Shown one piece after another: positions 15,944 to 24,995 of a stretch of 35,446 nucleotides of DNA (position 1 is the first letter of the stretch; each line of letters opens with the position of its first letter). The notes beneath the pieces are model-generated. The model worked only from the letters and a program-made list of their open reading frames with translations. It did no database searches and was not told the origin of the DNA. The stretch covers positions 1 through 35,446 of the forward strand of contig JAEEIS010000136.1 in assembly GCA_016281475.1 (NCBI GenBank). Reading direction: 5' to 3'. The position numbers and the translations under genes were made by a program. Source of the DNA: Bacteroidales bacterium. GTDB taxonomy: Bacteria > Bacteroidota > Bacteroidia > Bacteroidales > P3.

Positions 15944-16747
15944 ATGGGTATAACGTTCGATTATGAATTGCAGCGCTTTGTCTTCGACTTTGAGCATGAC
16001 AACAAGGGAGATATTGTTAGCTTGACGGGGACTGGGTATCAGGTGGAGGCTTTCGGTCGGTGTTTCTATTATGGTTATGAGTTTGCTGACAATGTGGACG
16101 GTGGGTTGCGTAGTGCATTTATCAAGCATGTCAAGTTCACAGAGCCGATTCAGGAGAATCCCGATTTGGCAATGTTTATCAAGAAGGCGATAGATAACTT
16201 AAGCAAGAAGATTAACCTCTATAACTATAACATGGTGGTTATGCCAGAGTCGTCGAGCCGTGTGAACCAGTATATGTTGCGTTATATATACCGTTTTGCG
16301 CAGCCATCGCTGTATAAGATGGAGTTGGTGAAGGCGTTGCCATCGAGTATAACGTTCGATATGGATGCATACGAGAAGCAGTATCTTGACGACGTGTTGG
16401 AGAATGGTCGTCCGCGTTATACGGAGGCTCAGAAGGCAGAGGTGAGGCGGTCGATAGGTGAGATGATTGACCTTATCCACAAGAAGGATTATTTCACCAT
16501 TGCCAAGGATGTGAAGAAGAGCCGTTACCGCCCATATATGATGCATTTTCTCAAGTTTGCCAACAAGGAGGATGAAGAGCTGTGTGCAAGTATCCGTAAG
16601 CAGAATGTGCTGATAATTGATGATGTGGCGACAAGTGGTTCTACATTGGGAGAGATACTCCGTACATTACGTATACTGAATGAGGATAACGTGATAACCA
16701 TTTTCAGCCTGATGGGACGTAAAGACCTTATGGCTGACGCTATGTAG
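15944..16747 (+). CDS. Phosphoribosyltransferase-fold protein
   Basis: 267 residues. The type I PRTase PRPP-binding loop is clear: NVLIIDDVATSGSTLGEI at 221-238, with two acidic residues followed by TSGST. The N-terminal two thirds (about 1-180) is not a recognised domain; a VVMPESSS segment near 98-105 may be the partner strand/loop of the PRTase sheet. The substrate is unknown; it lacks the features of a named purine or pyrimidine salvage enzyme. A stop in frame just upstream (15938-15940) fixes the start at 15944 or later. It lies 156 bases after the small helical protein in the same direction. That gap holds only a 20-codon frame (15814-15876) and no clear promoter, so it may belong to the same operon. 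Confidence 0.75.
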   Translation: MGITFDYELQRFVFDFEHDNKGDIVSLTGTGYQVEAFGRCFYYGYEFADNVDGGLRSAFIKHVKFTEPIQENPDLAMFIKKAIDNLSKKINLYNYNMVVMPESSSRVNQYMLRYIYRFAQPSLYKMELVKALPSSITFDMDAYEKQYLDDVLENGRPRYTEAQKAEVRRSIGEMIDLIHKKDYFTIAKDVKKSRYRPYMMHFLKFANKEDEELCASIRKQNVLIIDDVATSGSTLGEILRTLRILNEDNVITIFSLMGRKDLMADAM

Positions 16748-16823
16748 TCGGCATAATATGCGGACAATGGCATAAAAATGTAACTTTTTTGTCGAAAAAG
16801 CTTACAGATTGCAAAAAAATCGT

Positions 16824-16831
16824 TATCTTTG
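16824..16831 (+). promoter_or_regulatory. -7 promoter box upstream of kamD
   Basis: TATCTTTG matches TAnnTTTG about 98 bases before the kamD ATG. No -33 element sits at the preferred distance (TTG at 16809 is too close, TTTG at 16788 too far), so the call is moderate. Confidence 0.5.
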
Positions 16832-16928
16832 CAGTCTTGAAAAAGTGTGCCAACCACTCGTGTGTGACGGGGTGGAGGGCACTACTAAAGATTGATTGAT
16901 AACAAATTAATAATATAAATATATAGAT

Positions 16929-18485
16929 ATGCAAGAGAGTAAACTAGGCCTCGATTTTAAAAAAGTTGAGCACGCGCGCGGTGTGGCAAAGAAAATTGCT
17001 GACCAGGTGCAGGACTTTGTGGGCAATTATACAACGGTGGCAGTAGAGCGCACAATCTGCCGTCTGTTGGGTATAGACGGCATTGATGCTAACGAGGTTC
17101 CGCTGCCCAATGTGGTGGTTGACGAGTTGAAGAGCAAGGGACTGCTGGGACAGGGCATTTGTTTCTTTATGGGCAACGCAGTGTTGGAAACGGGCAAGAC
17201 TCCGCAAGAGATAGCCGAGGCTGTGAGCGACGGCAAGTTGGACATCACCCAGCTGCCTGTGCATAAGGCTGAGGAAATCAAGGCAGCGTTGCAGCCGTAT
17301 ATCGATGCCAACATTGCACGCATCAGAGGCCGTCGCCAGCGTCGCGAGGAGTATATTGCCACGATAGGCGAGGGTAGCAAGCCGTATCTGTATATCATTG
17401 TTGCCACGGGCAATATCTATGAAGATGTGGTGCAGGCTCAGGCAGGTGCCCGTCAGGGTGCTGACATTATCGCCGTGATTCGTACCACGGGCCAGAGCCT
17501 GCTGGATTATGTGCCTTACGGTGCTACGACCGAGGGCTTTGGTGGCACGTTTGCCACACAGGAGAACTTCCGCATCATGCGTAAGGCTTTGGACGAAGTG
17601 GGCGAGGAGGTTGGCCGATATATTCGCTTGTGTAACTATTGCTCCGGCTTGTGTATGCCTGAGATTGCCGCTATGGGCGCACTGGAAGGGTTGGATGTGA
17701 TGCTGAACGACGCGTTGTATGGCATCCTGTTCCGCGACATCAACATGCAACGTACGTTGATTGACCAGTATTTCAGCCGTATCATTAATGGCTTTGCAGG
17801 CGTTATTATTAACACGGGTGAGGATAACTATCTGACTACCGCCGATGCATACGAGGAGGCTCACACGGTGTTGGCTTCGGACTTTATCAACGAGCAGTTG
17901 GCATTGCTGGCAGGTCTGCCCGAGGAACAGCAGGGTTTGGGTCATGCCTTTGAGATGGACCCCATGTTGGAGAATGGTTTTCTCTACGAGTTGGCACAGG
18001 CACAGATGCTGCGAGAGATATTCCCCAAGGCTCCGCTGAAGTATATGCCTCCCACCAAGTTTATGACCGGTAACATCTTCCGCGGTCACATTCAGGATGC
18101 GCTGTTCAACATTATCGGGCAGTGGACCCACCAAGGACTGCAACTGTTGGGTATGCCCACCGAGGCAATCCACACGCCCTTTATGAGCGACCGCTATCTG
18201 AGCATCGAGAATGCCAAGTATATCTTTAACAACATGAAGGACATCGGCGAGGAGGTGGAATTTAAGGAGAACGGCATTGTGCGTAACCGTGCCAAGAAGG
18301 TGCTGGACGACGCGACCCAGTTGCTTGAGGCTATGGAAAGCGAAGGCTTGTTCACTGCGTTGGAGAAGGGTATTTTCGCCAATGTGAAACGCCCGAAGAA
18401 CGGAGGTAAGGGCCTGGACGGTGTGACGCTGAAGGCGGAGAACTATTTCAACCCGTTTGTTGAGATAATGAAAGGTAAAGAATAA
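16929..18485 (+). CDS. kamD: Lysine 5,6-aminomutase alpha subunit
   Basis: 518 residues, matching the family length of about 516. With KamE it forms the adenosylcobalamin- and PLP-dependent enzyme that moves the terminal amino group of D-lysine or L-beta-lysine to the adjacent carbon, a step of lysine fermentation to acetate and butyrate. Recognisable stretches include VAVERTICRLLGIDGID, QGICFFMGNAVLETGKTP, VIRTTGQSLLDYVPYGATTE and the C-terminal PPTKFMTGNIFRGHIQDA. The size separates it from ornithine aminomutase OraE, which is fused and much larger. kamE follows after a 98-base gap that holds an unusual repeat spacer. The other kam genes (kamA, kamB, kamC, kce, kdd, kal) are not upstream. 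Confidence 0.93.
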   Translation: MQESKLGLDFKKVEHARGVAKKIADQVQDFVGNYTTVAVERTICRLLGIDGIDANEVPLPNVVVDELKSKGLLGQGICFFMGNAVLETGKTPQEIAEAVSDGKLDITQLPVHKAEEIKAALQPYIDANIARIRGRRQRREEYIATIGEGSKPYLYIIVATGNIYEDVVQAQAGARQGADIIAVIRTTGQSLLDYVPYGATTEGFGGTFATQENFRIMRKALDEVGEEVGRYIRLCNYCSGLCMPEIAAMGALEGLDVMLNDALYGILFRDINMQRTLIDQYFSRIINGFAGVIINTGEDNYLTTADAYEEAHTVLASDFINEQLALLAGLPEEQQGLGHAFEMDPMLENGFLYELAQAQMLREIFPKAPLKYMPPTKFMTGNIFRGHIQDALFNIIGQWTHQGLQLLGMPTEAIHTPFMSDRYLSIENAKYIFNNMKDIGEEVEFKENGIVRNRAKKVLDDATQLLEAMESEGLFTALEKGIFANVKRPKNGGKGLDGVTLKAENYFNPFVEIMKGKE

Positions 18486-18578
18486 TGCGTTAATGTGTGA
18501 ATGCGTTAATGTGTGAGCGGCCAGCGCAACAAACACTAACGTACTAACACGAAAAAACGATAACACAATAACACAACA
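18486..18578. repeat. Palindromic low-complexity spacer between kamD and kamE
   Basis: A 16-base unit (TGCGTTAATGTGTGAA) occurs twice in tandem at 18486-18501 and 18502-18517 with only the final base differing. Next is a GC-rich centre (18517-18527) and then an A/C-rich arm containing ACTAACG and CTAACACG, roughly complementary to the left arm. The whole can fold back as a long imperfect hairpin. Similar layouts occur at 27673-27752 and 30865-30955. Being inside an operon it is presumably transcribed. Confidence 0.7.
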
Positions 18579-18583
18579 GAATT

Positions 18584-19372
18584 ATGAGCGAAGGTTTGTA
18601 TTCGATGGAAGCTAAGGATTTCGACAAAACCTTAGACCTTACCAAAATAAAGCCATATGGCGACACAATGAATGACGGCAAGACCCAGTTGAGTTTCACG
18701 TTGCCTGTGCCTGCTGGCGACGAGGCCAATGAGGCTGCCAAGCAGCTGATGAAGAAGATGGGTTTTGAGAATCCCTTAGTGGTGTATAGCAAGGAACTGA
18801 CCGAAGGATTTACATTCTTCAATTGCTACGGTAGTTGCACCCACACGGTGGACTACACCACTATACATGTGCCCAAAGTGGAGAGCAACACAATGGACAT
18901 GCACGAGTGCGACGAGTATATACGCGAGCACATCGGGCGTAAGATAGTCGTTGTGGGAGCCAGCACCGGCACAGATGCGCACACCGTGGGTATCGATGCC
19001 ATTATGAACATGAAGGGCTATGCCGGCCACTATGGTCTGGAACGCTACGACATGATTGATGCCTACAATCTCGGCAGCCAGGTGCCTAACGAGGAGTTCA
19101 TCGCCAAGGGCATTGAGCTGCACGCTGATGCACTTATCGTGTCGCAAACGGTGACGCAGAAGGACATCCACATTAAGAACCTCACCGAACTGGTTGAGAT
19201 GCTGGAAGCCGAGGGCTTGCGCGACAAGGTGATACTCATCTGTGGCGGTCCCCGCATCAGCCACGAACTGGCAAAGGAGTTGGGCTATGATGCTGGTTTC
19301 GGCATGAATACCTATGCCGACGACGAAGCTTCCTACATCGCGCAGGAGATGGTGAAGCGTGGTATGAAATAA
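18584..19372 (+). CDS. kamE: Lysine 5,6-aminomutase beta subunit, B12-binding
   Basis: 262 residues, the expected length. It carries the base-off cobalamin motif DxHxxG as DAHTVG (Asp131, His133, Gly136), where His133 coordinates cobalt, and Lys144 at the position known to hold PLP as an internal aldimine in the clostridial enzyme. A Rossmann-type domain follows (DALIVSQTVTQKDIH, VILICGGPRISHELA). With KamD it makes the active enzyme. It is separated from kamD by the repeat spacer and from atoA by 33 bases. Confidence 0.94.
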   Translation: MSEGLYSMEAKDFDKTLDLTKIKPYGDTMNDGKTQLSFTLPVPAGDEANEAAKQLMKKMGFENPLVVYSKELTEGFTFFNCYGSCTHTVDYTTIHVPKVESNTMDMHECDEYIREHIGRKIVVVGASTGTDAHTVGIDAIMNMKGYAGHYGLERYDMIDAYNLGSQVPNEEFIAKGIELHADALIVSQTVTQKDIHIKNLTELVEMLEAEGLRDKVILICGGPRISHELAKELGYDAGFGMNTYADDEASYIAQEMVKRGMK

Positions 19373-19405
19373 CGAATCAATAAAAAACAATCAAACAATA
19401 ATAAT

Positions 19406-20062
19406 ATGGAAAAAGAACAAATCAAACCTTTTATCGCCCGTCGCGCTGCTAAGGAGCTGAAGGATGGCGATGTTGTCAATCTTGGTATTGGTCTGCCGAC
19501 CCTTATTCCTAACTTCCTCCCCGAAGGAGTGCATGTCATCTTGCAGTCGGAGAATGGTATGATTGGCATGGGACCCACGCCCGCTGAAGGACAGGAAGAC
19601 CCTTGGCTGATTAACGCAGGTGGCGGCTATATCACCTATACCGACGAGGCCAGCACCTTCGACAGTGCCACCTCGTTTGGCATTATTCGTGGCGGTCATG
19701 TCAATGTGTCGGTGTTGGGGGCCATGCAGGTGGACGAAGAGGGCGACCTCGCCAACTGGATGATTCCTGGCAAGAAGACCCCTGGCATGGGTGGTGCAAT
19801 GGACTTGTTGGTGGGTGCCAAGAAGGTCATTCTGGCTATGGAACATACGGCCAAAGGCAACCCCAAGATTTTGAAGAAGTGCACGCTTCCCCTCACCGCC
19901 AAAGGTCAGGTGAACATGATTATCACCGAGATGGGTGTGATGGAGATTACCCCCAAGGGCATTGTCCTTACGGAGATTAATCCTGAGTTCACCGTTGAGC
20001 AGGTGCAGGCCGCCACAGAGGCCACGCTCATCATCTCGCCCGACCTCAAAGAAATGAAGTAG
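19406..20062 (+). CDS. atoA: CoA-transferase subunit B (acetoacetate/butyrate type)
   Basis: 218 residues, full length for the beta subunit of family I CoA-transferases. The catalytic glutamate is in the signature QSENGMIGMG (Glu49), next to NLGIGLPTLIPNFLP. In lysine fermenters the AtoDA pair moves CoA between butyryl-CoA or acetyl-CoA and acetoacetate at the end of the pathway. It follows kamE by 33 bases in one operon. The partner alpha subunit (AtoD) is not in the window; the next gene is an unrelated outer-membrane protein, so AtoD must be encoded elsewhere for activity. Confidence 0.92.
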   Translation: MEKEQIKPFIARRAAKELKDGDVVNLGIGLPTLIPNFLPEGVHVILQSENGMIGMGPTPAEGQEDPWLINAGGGYITYTDEASTFDSATSFGIIRGGHVNVSVLGAMQVDEEGDLANWMIPGKKTPGMGGAMDLLVGAKKVILAMEHTAKGNPKILKKCTLPLTAKGQVNMIITEMGVMEITPKGIVLTEINPEFTVEQVQAATEATLIISPDLKEMK

Positions 20063-20092
20063 TCAAATACCTCACATTCAATAAATCATATT

Positions 20093-20689
20093 ATGAAAAA
20101 AATCATCCTGTTGTTGGCAGCAGTCGTCGGCTTCATGGCCGTACAGGCACAGCAGCATGTCGAGTTTAAATGGCATCGCATGTATGGTGTCGCTGGTTAC
20201 GACTTCTCCACAAATATCAACGAGCTGACATACAAAGACAAGGCGACTTTCCACGATTTCTACGCCATCTGCGGATGGCAGATTCGCAAAGAGTCGGGCA
20301 TTGGTCTGGGTGTGGAATACAAGATGGACATGACGGGTGGATACTCCCAACTGCCTATCTTTGTTGAAGTCCGCAGCCACTATCTCCGTAGTCAGATAAC
20401 ACCTTTCACCTCCCTGTATGTGGGCTATTCAATCCCGCTGGGTATGACTGGCGGCACCGACAAGGTGACGCACATCCTCAAAGGTGGTGCTACATGGGGA
20501 GTTAATGTGGGTGCCCGCTATGCCATTCCGAACAATTTTGGCAAGCTGAGCAAGTATGGCATCAGTCTCTTTGTCGGCTACCAAGGCCTTTTCATGGACA
20601 AGGTGCAGTTGATAGAAGACGGCCAGATTCAGAATGCGCTGCGAGTGTTGATGCAGAATGTAAAGTTTGGCGTTGGCTTCAACTTCTAA
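20093..20689 (+). CDS. Outer-membrane beta-barrel protein
   Basis: 198 residues with a signal peptide (MKKIILLLAAVVGFMAVQAQ, cleavage after AQA). The mature part alternates polar and aromatic residues in strands (RMYGVAGYDFSTN, GIGLGVEYKMDM, FTSLYVGYSIPLG, GISLFVGYQGLFM) and ends in an aromatic residue (FGVGFNF), as expected for a small outer-membrane barrel of 8 or so strands. No specific family was recognised. Its stop is 1 base before the start of the GH2-like gene, so they are co-expressed. Confidence 0.75.
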   Translation: MKKIILLLAAVVGFMAVQAQQHVEFKWHRMYGVAGYDFSTNINELTYKDKATFHDFYAICGWQIRKESGIGLGVEYKMDMTGGYSQLPIFVEVRSHYLRSQITPFTSLYVGYSIPLGMTGGTDKVTHILKGGATWGVNVGARYAIPNNFGKLSKYGISLFVGYQGLFMDKVQLIEDGQIQNALRVLMQNVKFGVGFNF

Positions 20690-20690
20690 T

Positions 20691-23600
20691 ATGAAGAAAT
20701 TGTTTTTGCCGTTCCTTGTGCTGCTGTGCCTCAATACTCTTCAGGCTCAGCAGCATGAGGAAATGAGCAATTTGCGTATGGAGCCGCGAGCCAACGTGGT
20801 TTCCTATGACGATGAGAACGATATAGAGCATCTTCGGTATGGGGATGCCTCTTCCATTTTGTCTCTTGCCGATGATTGGACTGTGTCGACAGATAGTAGT
20901 GGCTATGTGTTGACATCCAACTATGAGTTTCCTCGCGACTGGAAGTCATACCGCATCTTCTTCCGCATGCAGGCCCCTTCGGGTTATGGTCTCTGGATGG
21001 GCGATAAGCTGGTAGGCATCAGTCATGATTGTTCGGCGGTCACCGAGTTCGACATTTCCGACCTCATCCGTTTCGGCAAGACTATGCCCCTCACCGTTCG
21101 CCATGTGGGCAACGACGATGGCAGTCTGCTTGACCCATACGGTGTTTCGTTTCAGCCCCAGTGCACACTGCTTTTCAAACCCTTGCTGAATGTGCAGGAC
21201 TACACCCTTGTGGCCGATTATTCGCCTTCCAATCAAGCGGGTACCTACACGGTGGAAGCCGACCTATATTATGTCAAGGCGAAAGGCAAGTGCTATTTGG
21301 AGGTGGAACTATGGGACTCCAAAGGACATCAGGTCGACAAGCTGGGCAAATGGTGTTTCTTCGACAGTCGCCACGTCACTACGCAGACAATCTCTTCAAC
21401 CCTCTCCAACATCCTCCCGTGGAATGCCGAAGTGCCGCGTCTCTACACTGCTGTCATCCGTCTTTACGACGACAAGATGGCTTTGCAGGACCTTGTGGGC
21501 ACGCGTTTCGGTTTCCGCACCGTTTCGAGCCAAGAAACCTTGTCAGTCAATGGCAAGGTAATCAATCTTAAGGGCATCACGTTGCAGTTGAAAGACGACC
21601 TTTCGTCACCCGACGCGCTCAAGCGTCTTCGCAACCAGATTGTGCAGATGAAGTGCAACAACGTCAATGCCATCCGCATCATCGGTGGCAATCCGCAGCC
21701 TCATTTGCTAGAACTGTGTGACGAGTTAGGATTCTATGTGGTGTGCGATGCCAATCTCTTCCCCAGCTCCTCGATGGGCCATGCCGTGGCTACCGACAAC
21801 GAGTATAGTGACCTCTTTGCCGACCGTGTGCGCGCCCTCTATGGCCAATACAAAAACCATCCTTCCATCATAGCCTGGTCGTTGGGCAACAGCCCCGACA
21901 ACGGCGTATGTATGCAGAAAGCCTATCGCGAACTCAAGCGGCTCGACCGCTCCCGCCCGGTTCTCTACACTGCTGCCCAATATTCCGACAACACCGACAT
22001 CATCGCGCCGCAAAAGTGCAATGTCGACTTTCTAAACCAGTATCTGGCAAAGCCTCAGACACGTCCGCTCATTATGCTCAGTTATGGCGATGTCTGTGGC
22101 AACAGCTTTGGTGGGCTGTCCCCTCTATGGGATAAGGTCATCGACCATGCCGACATTCAAGGCGGTTTCCTTCAATTGAGAGATTGGCCGACATTCCTGT
22201 CGCTGCCTTATCTTCCTGAATGCAAGCATCTCTACCGCCCGTTCGACATCCATCTCACATCCACTAGTGCCGATGCTGCTGAATTTGATGTCACCAACCT
22301 CTGCGACTTTCGTCCTTTGGCAGACTACTCGCTCGACTATGTGATTGGCACCAACCTCAACTCCAACATCGTGGCGGGCGATGTGGCTCTTTCGCTCAAG
22401 CCTGGCGAGAGCAAGGGCATCAAGCTGAAAGTCCCCAAGCTCTCCTTGCAGCCCGACGAGGAGGTGTCGATTGTATTCACCCTTCGCCAGCGTGGCAACA
22501 CCAACACCGTGCCGCGCAACACCGTACTCTACACCCAGCAGTTCCTCCTGCCCTCAACGCCTGCGTCCGCGCAGCCGTTTGTCGCTCAGGGCGACAACCT
22601 TAAGATTGAAACCGACACCCTTCACAGGGTCCATATATTTAATAATGAATTATCATTAATATTTAACGACAGCCTTGGCCTCCTCACCTCGCTCGCATAC
22701 AAAGGCCATCAGATTATCTCGCAGCCTCTCCGACTCAACTTCATGCGCACGCCTTCGCCCAACGACGCAGTCGATCCCAACGGGGTCCGACAGTGGATGC
22801 GCTACGGTTTGGGCCACATGGATTGCGAGGTGGTCGTAGCCAACTGTCATCCAATCAACGGTGGAGCCGTTGGTATTGATGTCATGCTCCGTTACAGCTC
22901 CGCAAAATATGGAGACCTTTTCGATGCCCGCCAAACCTTTGTCATTCACCCGTCGGGCGACATCTTGATAAACAACAACATCACCCTGTCCGAGCAGGTC
23001 AACTCGCTTGCCAAGGTGGGTGTTCAATTGGGCTTGGATAGACGGCTTGACACCGCCGAGTGGTTTGGACGCAACATCGAAAGCTATCCCGACCGCCACA
23101 ATGCCGGACTCATTGCCCAGCAGTCGCGTTCCATTGCCAGCCTGTTTCATCAATACCCTGATGTACAACATGCAGGCAACTATGCCGACACCCGTTGGGC
23201 CACCTTCCGCAACGCCGAGGTGGGCCTCTACGTCGATATCCCCGACACCCTCTGCAATTTCTCCATCTATCCTTTCGACGACACCCAGATGTTTGGCGCA
23301 CGCGAAGAGTTGGGTTGGCCGGGTGTCAGCGAGCAGGACTACTGGACGCTCAATGTCGATTCCCGCATCATGGGCGTGGGCTGTATCTTAGCTGGCATCC
23401 CCACCCACGAAACAGCCTTGCTCAAAGCTCACAAATATCAGTTTACCATCCATCTGCGACCCTTCGATTGTGTCGCAAATCATGCTCACGACTTCCGCGC
23501 CACAGCCTATCCCAAGGTGGTTTCCAGCGTTATCGAACCGCCTGTCATCAGCAAGAATCGCGACCGTTTCGACGCACCCATGACGGTCTCCATCACCTGT

Positions 23601-24263
23601 GCCACTCCCAAGGCTGAGATACGCTACACCCTCGACGGCTCCATCCCCACTGAGAAATCCACGCTCTACACCAAGCCTTTCTCCATTCAGAACAGTGTCT
23701 TGGTCAAGGCTCGTGCCTTCAAGAAAGGGGAGCCCCCCTCGTTTGTCGCCACCCAGCAGTTCACCTTCGACTACGTGCTCTCCACCACCTTTGCCCACAA
23801 GCCCAACACCCCCTACAACAAGAATGCCTCTCGGGCCCTCTACGATGGCGAGCTGGGCGATGTCAACGACCTCTCGCATGGCTGGCTGGGCTTCTCGGGC
23901 CACCCCATGCAGGTCGATTTGGAACTTGCCAAAAGCATACATGTCAGTCAGGTAGTGCTCCGTTTCGCCCATGTGCCCGATGCGTGGGTCTTTGCACCTG
24001 CACAGGTCGAAGTGCAACTCTCTGCCGATGGCAAGACCTTCTCCGACCCCATCCCCGCCACTATCACCTACGATGCCGCCGCCGAAGCTATGAACACCAC
24101 CCAGCTGCAGGTCATCACCATCCCTGCCGACCGCGAGGATGTCCGTTTCGTGCGTGTGGTAGCCAAGCCTATCGGACGCATCCCGCAGTGGCATCGTGCC
24201 AAAGGTTTGAACCCGTGGCTTATGATTGACGAAATAGAAATCAAAGAAACCCTCTCCAAGTGA
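20691..24263 (+). CDS. Secreted GH2 (LacZ-like) protein lacking the catalytic glutamates
   Basis: 1190 residues from the ATG at 20691; the few codons upstream overlap the preceding gene. A signal peptide ending LQAQ gives export. Order: jelly-roll and immunoglobulin-like domains (about 60-290), TIM barrel (about 290-510), a Bgal_small_N-type domain (about 640-950), a CHB_HEX_C-like domain (MTVSITCATPKAEIRYTLDG) and a C-terminal discoidin/F5-8C-like carbohydrate-binding domain. In active GH2 enzymes the acid/base is the Glu of WSLGNE; here it is WSLGNS (Ser401). The nucleophile Glu of CEYAHAMGNS is replaced (LSYGDVCGNS, Ser464), as is the following His, and GGFxWDW is GGFLQLRDW. It is therefore probably a glycan-binding pseudoenzyme. 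The remaining scaffold is well preserved and the frame is intact, so it is not a decayed gene. Confidence 0.88.
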   Translation: MKKLFLPFLVLLCLNTLQAQQHEEMSNLRMEPRANVVSYDDENDIEHLRYGDASSILSLADDWTVSTDSSGYVLTSNYEFPRDWKSYRIFFRMQAPSGYGLWMGDKLVGISHDCSAVTEFDISDLIRFGKTMPLTVRHVGNDDGSLLDPYGVSFQPQCTLLFKPLLNVQDYTLVADYSPSNQAGTYTVEADLYYVKAKGKCYLEVELWDSKGHQVDKLGKWCFFDSRHVTTQTISSTLSNILPWNAEVPRLYTAVIRLYDDKMALQDLVGTRFGFRTVSSQETLSVNGKVINLKGITLQLKDDLSSPDALKRLRNQIVQMKCNNVNAIRIIGGNPQPHLLELCDELGFYVVCDANLFPSSSMGHAVATDNEYSDLFADRVRALYGQYKNHPSIIAWSLGNSPDNGVCMQKAYRELKRLDRSRPVLYTAAQYSDNTDIIAPQKCNVDFLNQYLAKPQTRPLIMLSYGDVCGNSFGGLSPLWDKVIDHADIQGGFLQLRDWPTFLSLPYLPECKHLYRPFDIHLTSTSADAAEFDVTNLCDFRPLADYSLDYVIGTNLNSNIVAGDVALSLKPGESKGIKLKVPKLSLQPDEEVSIVFTLRQRGNTNTVPRNTVLYTQQFLLPSTPASAQPFVAQGDNLKIETDTLHRVHIFNNELSLIFNDSLGLLTSLAYKGHQIISQPLRLNFMRTPSPNDAVDPNGVRQWMRYGLGHMDCEVVVANCHPINGGAVGIDVMLRYSSAKYGDLFDARQTFVIHPSGDILINNNITLSEQVNSLAKVGVQLGLDRRLDTAEWFGRNIESYPDRHNAGLIAQQSRSIASLFHQYPDVQHAGNYADTRWATFRNAEVGLYVDIPDTLCNFSIYPFDDTQMFGAREELGWPGVSEQDYWTLNVDSRIMGVGCILAGIPTHETALLKAHKYQFTIHLRPFDCVANHAHDFRATAYPKVVSSVIEPPVISKNRDRFDAPMTVSITCATPKAEIRYTLDGSIPTEKSTLYTKPFSIQNSVLVKARAFKKGEPPSFVATQQFTFDYVLSTTFAHKPNTPYNKNASRALYDGELGDVNDLSHGWLGFSGHPMQVDLELAKSIHVSQVVLRFAHVPDAWVFAPAQVEVQLSADGKTFSDPIPATITYDAAAEAMNTTQLQVITIPADREDVRFVRVVAKPIGRIPQWHRAKGLNPWLMIDEIEIKETLSK

Positions 24264-24979
24264 TGTCCGACATCTACACCCGTACCCACCTGCTGCTTCA
24301 GGACGAAGGCCTTTCGCGTCTTCGCGACGCCCATGTGCTTGTCGTCGGTCTCGGCGGGGTAGGGGGGTACGCTGCCGAGCAGCTCTGCCGTGCCGGCATT
24401 GGGCGGCTCACCCTCGTCGATGGCGACGTGGTGTCGGCTTCCAACCTCAACCGCCAGCTCATCGCCCTGCGCTCCTCCATTGGGCAGCCCAAGGCTGAGC
24501 TGTTTCGCCAACGTTTCATTGACATCAACCCCGACTGCAAGGTGACGGCCCTTCAGGAGTTCCTGCGCGATGATCGGACTGTCCAACTGCTCCAGTCCGA
24601 CCACTTCGACTGTGTCGTCGACTGCATCGACACCCTCTCGCCCAAAGTATTCCTCCTCTACCATGCCCACAGCCTTGGCATCCCCACCGTCAGTTCCATG
24701 GGCAGTGGTGGCAAGCTCGACCCTTCGCAGGTCCATGCCGCCGACATCGCCAAGAGCCACACCTGTCCCCTTGCTGCCATGGTGCGCAAACGTCTGCACC
24801 ACATGGGCGTATACTCGGGCATACGGGTGGTCTTCTCCACCGAGAAGGTCCCGCCACACGCTATGCTCCAAGACCCTACCGACAACCATCTCACCACCCT
24901 CGGCACCATCTCCTACATGCCGCCCCTCTTCGGCTGCGTCATTGCCTCCGAGGTGATAAAGATACTCCTTGATTCATAG
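24263..24979 (+). CDS. tcdA: tRNA threonylcarbamoyladenosine dehydratase
   Basis: 238 residues; the ATG at 24263 overlaps the GH2 stop (TGATG). It is an E1-like ThiF family protein that uses ATP to cyclise t6A37 to ct6A in tRNAs. Landmarks: the nucleotide-binding VVGLGGVGGYAAEQLCRAGI (26-45), DGDVVSASNLNRQL and the conserved CIDTLSPKVFLLYHA and SSMGSGGKLDP segments. The length is slightly short of the about 270 residues in E. coli. It is translationally coupled to the GH2-like gene although unrelated in function. Confidence 0.9.
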   Translation: MSDIYTRTHLLLQDEGLSRLRDAHVLVVGLGGVGGYAAEQLCRAGIGRLTLVDGDVVSASNLNRQLIALRSSIGQPKAELFRQRFIDINPDCKVTALQEFLRDDRTVQLLQSDHFDCVVDCIDTLSPKVFLLYHAHSLGIPTVSSMGSGGKLDPSQVHAADIAKSHTCPLAAMVRKRLHHMGVYSGIRVVFSTEKVPPHAMLQDPTDNHLTTLGTISYMPPLFGCVIASEVIKILLDS

Positions 24980-24995
24980 TAACCCATCTCATCCT

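Noticed and set aside
13398..16747. Calling the island a comF competence operon
   Set aside because: The order is similar, but the helicase lacks the ComFA zinc finger, the small protein does not look like ComFB and the PRTase lacks ComFC N-terminal cysteines.
16944..18566. 540-codon frame on the minus strand opposite kamD
   Set aside because: Antisense shadow of a clear lysine aminomutase gene; no promoter or recognisable domain.
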